Assembly: GCA_017472105.1 (NCBI GenBank)
Contig: JAFUQY010000386.1
Span: 1 to 7,945, forward strand
DNA from: Clostridia bacterium
GTDB taxonomy: Bacteria; Bacillota_A; Clostridia; Oscillospirales; CAG-272
Length of the DNA stretch: 7,945 nt
Reading direction: 5' to 3'
The position numbers were made by a program, and so were the translations under genes. Below are positions 1-6,526 of the stretch, piece by piece. Position 1 is the stretch's first letter; each line of letters begins with the position of its first letter. The notes beneath the pieces are model-generated. The model was not told the origin of the DNA and ran no database searches. It saw only the letters and a list, made by a program, of their open reading frames with translations.

Positions 1-884
1 AACTGATTTCCGCCGAGCTGTTCCTCTTCGAAGATCTTGCCGATGGTTCTGAGCATCATGGATTTTTCTTCCTCGAGCTTTGCAATGCGTTCTGCAAGGA
101 GCTTCTGCTTCTGGGTGTAAGCTGCAATCTGAGCGGTTTCCTTGCGGACATTGAGTGTCTTGTGGTAGATGTCGCGGAGAGTTTCGGACAGATCGTGGAG
201 GTGTCCGGTTTCAACCGCTGCGATATCAATGTCATCGGACAGCTCCTTTGCACCGATGCTGTCAAGGGTATCGAGGATTCCTCCGAGCAGGTTCTGGAAA
301 TCGACGGATCCGGCATCTGCGGGGATTTCCGGAATCTCGCCGAAGTCGGGGATAGCGGCGTCCCCATCGGCTTCTCTGCGCTGTTTTTCCATTTCCATGC
401 GTGCCTTTGTCGCCGCGATATTGGCTTCTTCCTGCACCTTTGCCATTTCCAGGCGCTGTTTTTCCGTTTCCTCGCTTGTCTTTGTGATATGCGCCGAGAG
501 GTCTTCGAGCATCTTCTGCACAGCGGGATCGATTTCTTCGGTGTTTTCGGGAATTCCGGTGGTGTTGTTGATTTCGGGAATATATTCGTTATTGTTGATT
601 TCGTTGTTGAACATGGACTGTACCTCCGTATGATGTTGTATATCGGCGGTACGCGGTACGTGGTCTGCGGGTTCTGCCGGACTGCTGTTCCAATCCGCAT
701 TGTCGTATAAAATAATAGAATCCGGTACAAAGTCCGGATCATCGTGATTCACAGAACCCAGCCACTGCGCCCGCCCTTTTCTGACAAGACCTTTCGCCCG
801 TTTCGGGTAGGTCGCTTCCAGCTCGTTTCCATGAACATCGAATACGCGAATGCTATCGCTTCCGTTTTTTGTAATGGGTGTCAT
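1..884 (-). CDS. Unrecognised protein with PLMP-like N-terminal motif and coiled coil (3' end beyond window)
   Basis: The frame opens with ATG at 884-882 and stays open to base 1, giving 294 visible residues; the C-terminus lies outside the window. Residues 12-42 form a compact basic motif (IRVFDVHGNEL, then TYPKRAKGLVRKGRAQWL). Similar N-termini occur, as I recall, on uncharacterised clostridial proteins, and the spacing G19-L22-P27-A30-L33-G37-A39 matches the PLMP/RRXRR motif of IscB. Residues 45-125 are acidic and Asn/Pro-rich, probably a linker. Residues 135-172 are a charged helical stretch, likely coiled coil (EKQR at 141 and 167). Residues 225-289 are a second long helix rich in Lys/Glu. 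I see no signal peptide, membrane segment, HNH or RuvC motif. ATG 884 is the only start between the in-frame stop at 951-953 and Met91, and it is needed for the conserved motif. Its own ribosome site (AAAGGGG touching the ATG) is badly spaced. Function unknown. Confidence 0.8.
   Translation of the reverse strand, partial: MTPITKNGSDSIRVFDVHGNELEATYPKRAKGLVRKGRAQWLGSVNHDDPDFVPDSIILYDNADWNSSPAEPADHVPRTADIQHHTEVQSMFNNEINNNEYIPEINNTTGIPENTEEIDPAVQKMLEDLSAHITKTSEETEKQRLEMAKVQEEANIAATKARMEMEKQRREADGDAAIPDFGEIPEIPADAGSVDFQNLLGGILDTLDSIGAKELSDDIDIAAVETGHLHDLSETLRDIYHKTLNVRKETAQIAAYTQKQKLLAERIAKLEEEKSMMLRTIGKIFEEEQLGGNQ
622..627 (-). promoter_or_regulatory. Internal ribosome binding site before Met91
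   Basis: GGAGGT lies 7 bases before an in-frame ATG at 614-612. This is better placed than the site at the annotated start (884). It could yield a second, shorter product lacking the PLMP-like motif and keeping only the coiled-coil part. Alternatively it is an accident of the codons for Thr-Glu-Val. Internal initiation is inference only. Confidence 0.35.
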
Positions 885-951
885 CCCCTTTCGATGATAT
901 TCAGTTGATACCTGCGGTGCGCATCGTTTTTTGTTATGGGTGTCATCCCCT
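863..951. repeat. Direct duplication of the gene start (27 bp, two copies)
   Basis: Bases 863-889 and 925-951 are identical except for one position (873 A versus 935 T). The spacing is 62 bases, so the copies are in different reading frames. Each copy carries, on the minus strand, AGGGG followed by ATG and codons for MTPITKN. The duplication therefore creates two candidate starts in tandem. Confidence 0.9.
881..946 (-). CDS. Possible 21-residue leader peptide overlapping the downstream start
   Basis: ATG at 946-944 opens a 21-codon frame ending at TGA 883-881. Its stop overlaps the ATG of the next gene as ATGA, the usual layout for translational coupling. The first seven residues (MTPITKN) are identical to the first seven of the downstream protein, because the DNA around the start is duplicated. 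The likely transcription start near 961 places this ATG first on the messenger, about 15 bases in. It could be a true leader whose translation feeds the next start, which has a poor ribosome site of its own. It could equally be a by-product of the duplication. No homologue is recognised. Confidence 0.35.
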   Translation of the reverse strand: MTPITKNDAHRRYQLNIIERG

Positions 952-967
952 CACCGGGTACAAAAAC

Positions 968-996
968 AGTATAGCACAATTCCGTTCCCCTGTCAA
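968..996 (-). promoter_or_regulatory. Sigma-A promoter for the left-edge gene
   Basis: On the minus strand TTGACA (996-991) is followed after exactly 17 bases by TATACT (973-968). The -35 is a perfect consensus and the -10 differs at one base. A T/A-rich tract at about 1003-1014 sits where an UP element would lie. Transcription should start near 961, shortly before the leader ORF. The promoter lies downstream of the terminator at 1076-1116, so this gene is a unit separate from the ABC operon. Confidence 0.8.
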
Positions 997-1020
997 GCCG
1001 CAGAAAAAATTTTCACCAAA

Positions 1021-1058
1021 TTTATTCTTTCTTATTTATTCTTTATTCTTTCTTATTT
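1021..1058. repeat. Pyrimidine-rich 17-bp direct repeat
   Basis: TTTATTCTTTCTTATTT occurs at 1021-1037 and again, unchanged, at 1042-1058, with four bases between. The tract is almost pure T/C/A on the plus strand. It lies between the operon terminator and the promoter at 968-996. It may be simple-sequence slippage or part of an AT-rich upstream promoter region. Confidence 0.75.
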
Positions 1059-1075
1059 TAGCAGACAAATTCCCG

Positions 1076-1116
1076 GGCAAAACAAAAATCCCCACGGATC
1101 GCTCCAATGGGGATTT
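1076..1116 (-). terminator. Rho-independent terminator of the ABC operon
   Basis: On the minus strand AAATCCCCA (from 1116) pairs with TGGGGATTT (to 1086), a perfect 9-bp stem. Its loop can form a further GGA/TCC pair. The stem runs into TTTTTGTTTT. The hairpin begins 10 bases after the TAA of the DUF4340 gene, so it ends the four-gene transcript. Confidence 0.85.
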
Positions 1117-1125
1117 GTCTGCGCC

Positions 1126-2706
1126 TTAGTATTGGTTGTACGCTTCAACGTCAAGACCCTGTAAAACACGGGAGGTGTCGTTGATGATCTTGTTGATGAG
1201 GTCGTTGGTGGTGTAGAATTCGCCGATATCGTTGACGACTACGAAGATCTTGCCGGTGGTCGTGGTGTCCGTGGAGGCTTCGTAATGCTTGTAGAAGCGG
1301 AACTCGTAGGAGGTGCCGTCGGTCTTTTCGTAGGTCATGGTCAGGATGCGCTTGTCCTCGTTGTGGGTCAGATCTGCGATATCCTCTTCGGACATGCGGG
1401 CGTATTCCTGATTGGTGATGTTCAGCATGGTCTTGTAGTATTCGCGGAAGTTGCGGACGTCTTCATTGGGAATGAAGGTGCCGGACTTCACTTCGGTTAC
1501 TTCAAGTGTGGGAGTGTTCTCACCCGTGGTGCCGTGCTTGAGCTGATAGTCAACGTCGATGCCGCTGCCGTTCAGGGTAATGCGGGTGATGTCAACGATG
1601 TTTTCATAGAACGGCGTCGGGAAGATCCAGTCGAACTTGTCGTATTCCAGCCAGCCGAGCATGTCCTTGGAGACCTTGCACACCAGCTCGTAGCCGTAGA
1701 GGTTGGAGACTGCGTTGTAGGTGCCGTCCGCCTGCTGTTCGGAGACGAAGAGGACAAATTCGTAATCTTCAAAGACATAGTCGATCATGTACGCGGGTTC
1801 TGCAAGACCGAATTCTTCAAGCTGCTCTTCCGTGGGCTGGAATGCGAGGATGGAGTCGCCCTGAAGGGTCATGAAGTTGTACAGGATCTCGTAGTAAAGA
1901 TTGTCGTTGACCTGATACTTGGTGTTCTCGTCCTGACGGGGATAGGTCATGTCGACTTCCACGATGGAGTTGGGGTCAGCCATCTGGTCCTCGGGGATGC
2001 GCTCGATGTGAACGAACAGCTCCTCGCCGTGCCATACGGTGAATTCATCCACGAAGAAGTAGTTGTTCTGGGACATGCCCGCGGTCAGGATGGGAGAGAT
2101 GAGCTCGTGGTCGGGCTTGAGAATGGTGTCCGCAAGGGTGGGACCCATGAAGTAGATGGCGTTCTTGTTGGAGTAGCCCTTGGAGGCATCGGGTTCGTAG
2201 TAGACGTAGTAGCCGCCCTCGGTGATAGCAAGGTCACCCACCTGAACGGTGAAGTCCTCGCCGGAGGTGGAGGTTACGGTCCACGATGCCTGCGGGGTGT
2301 CAAGTCCGAATTCGGAAAGCTGTTCCGCGGTCGCGTCAACGGCAACGCGCATCATGACGGTGGGCGTACCGGTGGTGACGACGAGGGAAGAGAACAGCTC
2401 CTGATCGAACTGCAGACCGACGAAGCCCTTGAGCTGGAAGGTGTCGGACGCGTCACGGTAGATGGTGTATCCGCCGTGCTCGTTTTCAACCTTGATCTGC
2501 TGGATGGAAGCACGGTCGAGCGGCTCGAAGATGTAGAAGGTTTCCACGAGGTCGTTGTACTTTGCTTCCCATTCGAGCAGTTCCTTGGGAGCGACGTTTT
2601 CCTCGACCTCAGCGGTCAGGGGACGGATCACTGCGAAATACAGGATCAGCAGAACCAGAAATGCCGCGCCCATGACGTAAAAGAGTTTTTTCTGTTTCTT
2701 AATCAT
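1126..2706 (-). CDS. DUF4340 domain-containing membrane-anchored protein
   Basis: This is a 526-residue protein. A short basic start (MIKKQKK) and one membrane helix at about 8-27 leave the rest outside the cytoplasm; there is no cleavage site or lipobox. The body matches DUF4340, seen beside GldG-type ABC genes in many phyla and of unknown function. Two related blocks are visible: TAEQLSEFGL at 126-135 and TEEQLEEFGL at 292-301. Each is followed by a Pro and a beta-rich stretch, so the domain appears duplicated. The ATG overlaps the GldG stop by four bases (ATGA), with AGGAGA about 8 bases before it, indicating coupled translation and a near 1:1 ratio with GldG. It is the last gene of the operon. 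It is probably a structural partner of the transporter rather than an enzyme; I see no catalytic motif. Confidence 0.85.
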   Translation of the reverse strand: MIKKQKKLFYVMGAAFLVLLILYFAVIRPLTAEVEENVAPKELLEWEAKYNDLVETFYIFEPLDRASIQQIKVENEHGGYTIYRDASDTFQLKGFVGLQFDQELFSSLVVTTGTPTVMMRVAVDATAEQLSEFGLDTPQASWTVTSTSGEDFTVQVGDLAITEGGYYVYYEPDASKGYSNKNAIYFMGPTLADTILKPDHELISPILTAGMSQNNYFFVDEFTVWHGEELFVHIERIPEDQMADPNSIVEVDMTYPRQDENTKYQVNDNLYYEILYNFMTLQGDSILAFQPTEEQLEEFGLAEPAYMIDYVFEDYEFVLFVSEQQADGTYNAVSNLYGYELVCKVSKDMLGWLEYDKFDWIFPTPFYENIVDITRITLNGSGIDVDYQLKHGTTGENTPTLEVTEVKSGTFIPNEDVRNFREYYKTMLNITNQEYARMSEEDIADLTHNEDKRILTMTYEKTDGTSYEFRFYKHYEASTDTTTTGKIFVVVNDIGEFYTTNDLINKIINDTSRVLQGLDVEAYNQY

Positions 2707-4199
2707 GAATGCTTTCTCCTGGTGATGACGATCAGACCGCAGAGCCCGAAGATGGCGGGAAGCACAACGGTCATGGCAACGGTCCAGTTGTTTGCCTGTG
2801 CGGTGGTGACGGTGATTTCGTCGGTATCGAAGGGTTTGCGTTCCAGAACGGCAAGAACACGTTCACGGCCGACTGCCTTCATGGATGCCGCCATAATGTC
2901 CTCGTTCGCGTAGGCGTTGGACTGGAGATATTCGGTTGCCGCGAAGGTGGGAGAACCTGCCGCGATGACGTAGGAATAGTAGTATTCGTTGTCAACGATG
3001 CGGGTTTCGCGGGAGATGGTCATGAGGTTGTAGGAACCGGTGCCCTCAGCCTGACCGCTTACCATGTATTCGGAGGTCGGATAGGACTTGAGGACGGGAG
3101 AAACTTCGCGGGAGCCTGCGAGAGAGCCGCCTTCTTCCCAGAGAATCTCGATCGGGGACGCCTTGTAGATGATGGTCTTCGGAGGCGTTGCCAGTTCGTT
3201 CAGATCGGAGTAAATGGAGCCGCCGAGGGTTTCCGCCTGATACTGCGCGATGACTGCGTAGCCGTCCACGGACATGGCGTTGTCCTTGTCGCGGATCATG
3301 GTGTTCGGCGTGTATGCGATGCCCCATTCTTCGAGGAATCCGTTGAGGTTTCTCAGGTTTTCAACATTTGCCGCATCCGAGAAGACGAGCAGACAGCCGT
3401 AGTCGTCAAGGAAACGGTCGATCTTTTCGATTTCGTTGAAGGATGCGTCTTCCGCTTCGTCGCCGACAAAGTCGTAAACGGGGTTGAAGATGCAGAGTAC
3501 GCGGCAGTCTTCGTCGATTTCGTCCTTGGTCAGGTCGGCAACGGTGACTTCAAAGCCGTTTTCAACGAACAGTTCCGCAAGAGCGGTAGCGCCGCCGATG
3601 TCCTCACCGTGCTGGGTGGTGAAGGTGATCTTGGGCGTGTCGGTCTGGGTAACCTGCATGATACCGGAAATCAGACGCTTTTCACCGTTGTATGCCCATA
3701 CAGTGGAGAGGTCGGAGGTATCGTTGAAGGAGAAGAATGCTTCTGCCGCGAAGACACGGACTTCACCGCCGGATACGAGAACCACGGAGTCGGTGTCAAT
3801 GTCGGTCGCCGCTGTGGTGTAGAATTCGCGGAAGAAATTGGGGTTCTTCAGTACGCTTACGCAGTCAACGTGAACGTTCTTGAATTCGTCCTGAAGCTGG
3901 AGCGCGGTGGTGTAAACATAACGGGTGGATGCGTAGTCGGAGTCGTTCATGAGAACGTCCGGTTCGCTTGCGAAGTAGATGTAGACTTCTTCGGTGATGT
4001 CGGACATCAGTTCCTTCGCTTCATCGGAAAGGGTGAACACCTGCTGCTCGGTCATGTCAATGTACCACATGTACTTGTTGGCGAGCGCGGTGAAGATGAC
4101 GTTGAAGATGATTACAATGGCGATGAACGCGATGGTGAATGCGGTCGCCACGGAGCCGTACTTGAATTTTCTGGACTGAGTGTACTTGGTGTAGTTCAT
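2703..4199 (-). CDS. GldG-family ABC transporter auxiliary protein
   Basis: This is a 498-residue protein with membrane helices at both ends, at about 16-39 and 472-492, and a large domain between them on the outer face. The topology and motifs match the ABC_transp_aux/GldG family. After the first helix comes the typical FTLS segment (55-58). GEKRLISGIMQVT follows at about 172-184 and HGE at 197-199, the counterpart of the family's GHGE. A predicted strand YGCLLVFSD occurs further on. The protein probably binds the permease and reaches into the envelope. AAGGAGG stands 9 bases before the ATG, and the gene follows the permease by 18 bases. In Bacteroidetes GldG works with GldA and GldF in gliding. 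Nothing else here suggests gliding, so the role in this organism is open. Confidence 0.88.
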   Translation of the reverse strand: MNYTKYTQSRKFKYGSVATAFTIAFIAIVIIFNVIFTALANKYMWYIDMTEQQVFTLSDEAKELMSDITEEVYIYFASEPDVLMNDSDYASTRYVYTTALQLQDEFKNVHVDCVSVLKNPNFFREFYTTAATDIDTDSVVLVSGGEVRVFAAEAFFSFNDTSDLSTVWAYNGEKRLISGIMQVTQTDTPKITFTTQHGEDIGGATALAELFVENGFEVTVADLTKDEIDEDCRVLCIFNPVYDFVGDEAEDASFNEIEKIDRFLDDYGCLLVFSDAANVENLRNLNGFLEEWGIAYTPNTMIRDKDNAMSVDGYAVIAQYQAETLGGSIYSDLNELATPPKTIIYKASPIEILWEEGGSLAGSREVSPVLKSYPTSEYMVSGQAEGTGSYNLMTISRETRIVDNEYYYSYVIAAGSPTFAATEYLQSNAYANEDIMAASMKAVGRERVLAVLERKPFDTDEITVTTAQANNWTVAMTVVLPAIFGLCGLIVITRRKHS

Positions 4200-4217
4200 A
4201 ATCTGCGGCCTCCTTCT

Positions 4218-4931
4218 TTACGCGTATCTTCTTCTCTCGTAGATACGGACGGAGAGGAACAGGAACACAGCCGTGATGGAGAGATAGTAAACAGTTGCCG
4301 CGATATCAAAGATACCGTAGGTGAAGTTGATGTAACGGGAGTAAACGGAAATCCAGTTCAGAACCGCACGGACGACGTACGCGTCGATGAGGCTGTTGAA
4401 CATGCCGGCTGCGGCGAATACGAGAAGGATTGCCATGGTGCCGACACATGCGGTTACGATGCTTTCGGTGAGAGTCGATACGAAAATGCCCACGGCGATG
4501 AAGCACATGCCGATGAGGAGCATCGCGATCAGACAGCCGAACGCCTTTGCCACGTTGGGAAGGGTGTCACCGCTGTACAGGAACAGGGGCAGGTAGTAGA
4601 GACAGCTGATGAGAACGGTGCCCGCAAACATCGTGAACGCGGCAAGGAATTTCGCCATAATCATGGATGTGATGGATACGGGAGAGGTCAGCAGAAGCTG
4701 TTCGGTGCGGGTGCGGCGTTCTTCGGAGAAGCTGCGCATGGTGAGCAGGGGAACGATGACGATGTAGCCGAAAATCATGATCTGGAAGTAGCCGGATACA
4801 TCGGAAGTCTGCGACTGAAGTGTGGAGATGGCGAACATGAAGCCGGACACCGCGAGGAATACCGCGAGGAACGCATATCCCAGAGGCGTGGTGAAGTAGC
4901 TCCGCATCTCCTTTTTGTAAATTGCGAACAT
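4218..4931 (-). CDS. ABC-2 type permease, GldF-like
   Basis: This is a 237-residue integral membrane protein with six likely helices, near 17-36, 48-65, 93-118, 129-152, 158-177 and 208-228. Between helices 2 and 3 lies the segment typical of ABC-2 permeases (MRSFSEERRTRTEQLLLTSP, 65-84), a cytoplasmic loop thought to contact the ATPase. The length fits a single-domain GldF/NosY-type permease that acts as a dimer. It starts 17 bases after the ATPase stop, and an AGGAG overlapping that end lies 12 bases before the ATG. The next gene is GldG, which supports the GldF assignment over a drug or sodium exporter. The substrate cannot be read from the sequence. Confidence 0.88.
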   Translation of the reverse strand: MFAIYKKEMRSYFTTPLGYAFLAVFLAVSGFMFAISTLQSQTSDVSGYFQIMIFGYIVIVPLLTMRSFSEERRTRTEQLLLTSPVSITSMIMAKFLAAFTMFAGTVLISCLYYLPLFLYSGDTLPNVAKAFGCLIAMLLIGMCFIAVGIFVSTLTESIVTACVGTMAILLVFAAAGMFNSLIDAYVVRAVLNWISVYSRYINFTYGIFDIAATVYYLSITAVFLFLSVRIYERRRYA

Positions 4932-4948
4932 GTTGTTTCAGAGCTCCT

Positions 4949-5887
4949 TTATTTGCTTGCTTTGTCCATGATCCGGATGAAGACTTCTTCCAGATTCATG
5001 CCCACGGCCTCAAGACCGATGAGAGGGTAATTTTTGTCGCTGAGCGCGTAGAAGAGGGGCTTGCGGATGTCCACACCCTTTTCCGCTTCGAGCGCGTAGG
5101 TGTAGCTGTCAAGTTCACGCTCACCCGTCAGTTCCGCGGAAATCACGCCGGGAATGGACTTGAGCACGGTCATGACTTCTCTCTGCGGACCGCATACCTT
5201 TACGTTGTAGCGGCGGTTTTCTTCCACTACCTGCGTGATGGATTCGGTCTTTTCGTCAGCGATGATCTTGCCTTCGTTGATGATGATGATCCGGTCGCAT
5301 ACGGACTGGACTTCGGAGAGAATGTGCGTCGAGAGAATGACGGTGTGGCTCTTGCCGAGGTTTCGGATCAGGTTGCGGATCTCGATGATCTGCTTGGGGT
5401 CAAGACCTACGGTGGGTTCGTCGAAGATGATGACCGGGGGATTGCCCACGAGCGCCTGCGCAATGCCGACACGCTGACGGTAACCCTTGGAGAGGTTCTT
5501 GATGAGACGGTTCTGTACGTCGTCGATCTTGGTCACCTGACGTACCTCTGCGAGATGCTTTGCGCGGTTGAGCTTGCAGCCCTTGATTTCGTAGACGAAG
5601 TTCAGGTATTCGTTTACGGTCATGTCCACGTAAAGCGGCGGCTGCTCGGGAAGGAATCCGATGAGCTTCTTCGCTTCGTCGGGGTTCTCGAGAATGTCGA
5701 TGCCGCCCACCTTCGCTTCCCCGGAGGTGGATGAGAGATATCCCGTCAGGATGTTCATGGTCGTGGATTTGCCCGCACCGTTGGGACCGAGAAACCCTAC
5801 GATTTCACCCTTGGATACCCGGAAGCTGATGTCGTCCACGGCGAATTTTGTGCCGTAGTTTTTCACAAGGTTGTTTATCTGGATCAT
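4949..5887 (-). CDS. ABC transporter ATP-binding protein, GldA-like
   Basis: This is a 312-residue nucleotide-binding subunit with every expected motif. Walker A is GPNGAGKST (34-42), the Q-loop glutamine is Q82, the signature is LSKGYRQR (132-139) and Walker B is VIIFDEP (152-158). The D-loop is GLD (161-163) and the switch histidine is H188. A C-terminal region of about 90 residues, ending in LEEVFIRIM, is typical of the CcmA/GldA/NatA group that pairs with ABC-2 permeases. I chose ATG 5887 (MIQINNLVKNYG), where family homology begins. An upstream TTG at 5908 overlaps the only ribosome site (GGAGG, 5902-5906) and would add seven unlikely residues. The GGAGG-to-ATG gap of 14 bases is long. 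This is the first gene of the four-gene operon and powers the permease encoded next. Confidence 0.93.
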   Translation of the reverse strand: MIQINNLVKNYGTKFAVDDISFRVSKGEIVGFLGPNGAGKSTTMNILTGYLSSTSGEAKVGGIDILENPDEAKKLIGFLPEQPPLYVDMTVNEYLNFVYEIKGCKLNRAKHLAEVRQVTKIDDVQNRLIKNLSKGYRQRVGIAQALVGNPPVIIFDEPTVGLDPKQIIEIRNLIRNLGKSHTVILSTHILSEVQSVCDRIIIINEGKIIADEKTESITQVVEENRRYNVKVCGPQREVMTVLKSIPGVISAELTGERELDSYTYALEAEKGVDIRKPLFYALSDKNYPLIGLEAVGMNLEEVFIRIMDKASK

Positions 5888-5938
5888 TGATGCTTTGCTT
5901 TCCTCCAATCTGCGGAAATATTCAGATAGTTAGCATTT

Positions 5939-5947
5939 ATTATATCA
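5939..5947 (-). promoter_or_regulatory. Extended -10 promoter of the ABC operon
   Basis: The minus strand reads TGATATAAT, a perfect TATAAT with the TGn extension, in an AT-rich stretch. At 17 bases upstream only ATGCTT is found, so the -35 is poor and the extension would compensate. The transcript would start near 5932, giving an untranslated leader of about 45 bases. That is too short for a riboswitch or T-box. Confidence 0.6.
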
Positions 5948-6063
5948 CGAAATTATAAATAAAGCATGAACAACACAGGGTTTTACGTGATTTTTGTGTG
6001 ATAAGATATTGAAGAAATTGAAACAGAATGCTGTCATATGATATTTTGCCGCGATTTGACGAC

Positions 6064-6083
6064 GGGCGATTCATGAATCGCCC
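6064..6083. repeat. Perfect 20-bp palindrome (REP-like)
   Basis: GGGCGATTCA is followed directly by its exact reverse complement TGAATCGCCC, and then by CCTACAAAGGGAG. From memory, this palindrome and its CCTACA flank occur as a dispersed intergenic element in many genomes. Here it could form a cruciform or RNA hairpin, or be a scar of a small mobile unit. A weaker inverted pair, GGGAGA (6091-6096) with TCTCCC (6113-6118), follows it. Confidence 0.8.
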
Positions 6084-6121
6084 CTACAAAGGGAGAGGCG
6101 AATTTCCAATAATCTCCCAAA

Positions 6122-6253
6122 CTCCACGGCGCGCGTGAGCCCGGATAAAAAACGATTTCATTTACTATATCAATTGATCCCTCCACGGCGCGCGCGAGCC
6201 CGGATCAAAAACGAGTTCGTTTACTATATCAATTGATCGCTCCACGGCGCGGG
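6122..6253. repeat. 59-bp tandem repeat, 2.2 copies
   Basis: Unit 1 is 6122-6180 and unit 2 is 6181-6239, differing at five positions. A third start, CTCCACGGCGCG, at 6240-6251 breaks off into unrelated sequence. Each unit has a GC-rich head (CTCCACGGCGCGCG, GAGCCCGGAT) and an AT-rich tail with the palindrome ATCAATTGAT (6169-6178 and 6228-6237). No open frame with a ribosome site passes through it. It sits between the two transcription units and has no known function that I can name. Confidence 0.9.
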
Positions 6254-6282
6254 CAGATAGGGTTGGTGGTCCCTAGCTGCCC
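6251..6282. other. Strong hairpin at the edge of the tandem repeat (possible ncRNA)
   Basis: GGGCAG (6251-6256) pairs with CTGCCC (6277-6282), and TAGGG (6258-6262) pairs with CCCTA (6271-6275). This gives 11 pairs with a single 1x1 mismatch and an 8-base loop (6263-6270). No U-run follows on either strand, so it is not a standard terminator. The stretch to about 6400 has no credible gene. It may be part of a structured RNA or of a repeat element; orientation is undecided. Confidence 0.5.
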
Positions 6283-6404
6283 CAGAACGATTTTCATAGA
6301 ATTTGGTACGCACCGGTCGGCTATGCACCCTAAGTCACAATCCGCAATTGTCCCCGTAGACCGCTGTATAATCACCCAAAACCGCACGCTGTCCAAAAAA
6401 GAAC

Positions 6405-6444
6405 CCCTCTACGGAATCATGTAAACCATAATACCCGTAGAGGG
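6405..6444. other. Inverted repeat with 20-base loop
   Basis: CCCTCTACGG (6405-6414) and CCGTAGAGGG (6435-6444) are exact reverse complements, a perfect 10-bp stem around an AT-rich 20-base loop. It is followed by neither a U-run nor a gene start. A related fragment, CCCGTAGA, stands upstream at 6353-6360. It could be an RNA hairpin, a protein-binding site or an element end. Confidence 0.6.
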
Positions 6445-6471
6445 ATGCACCTAGTCAGTATAAAAGTTTTT

Positions 6472-6499
6472 GCGGAGCTTTTTTCAAAAAGCGACCCGC
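6472..6499 (-). terminator. Probable terminator hairpin of the GH109-like gene
   Basis: This lies 28-55 bases after the stop at 6527. GCGG/CCGC form an outer stem (6472-6475 with 6496-6499) and GCTTTTT/AAAAAGC an inner one (6477-6483 with 6486-6492). On the minus strand it is followed by AAAAACTTTT, not a clean U-run, so termination may be weak. Position is the main support. Confidence 0.4.
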
Positions 6500-6526
6500 A
6501 TCTCCTACCTCAACGCGCTGCACAAA

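Noticed and set aside
56..742. 228-codon minus-strand frame
   Set aside because: It is a shifted frame inside the 1-884 gene. Its product is Ser/Arg/Lys/Pro-rich without pattern, whereas the other frame has a promoter, a conserved motif and continuous coding character.
1285..2913. 542-codon open frame on the plus strand
   Set aside because: It is antisense to the DUF4340 gene and the end of the GldG gene, with low-complexity Val/Gly/Asp-rich content and no family match.
2709..5030. 773-codon open frame on the plus strand
   Set aside because: It lies opposite the GldG and permease genes, has no recognisable domain or plausible ribosome site, and spans the junction of two well-supported genes. 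It is an antisense by-product of their codon bias.
5888..5908. TTG start at 5908 for the ATPase
   Set aside because: The codon overlaps the only ribosome binding site, and the seven added residues lie outside the family's conserved start.
6018..6047. Plus-strand promoter TTGAAA-18-TATTTT
   Set aside because: The hexamers are mediocre, spacing is long and no gene follows on that strand.
6122..6253. CRISPR array or integron attC site
   Set aside because: There are only 2.2 copies, directly adjoining without spacers, and no cas genes. The 59-base length recalls attC, but the conserved core sites and an integrase are absent.
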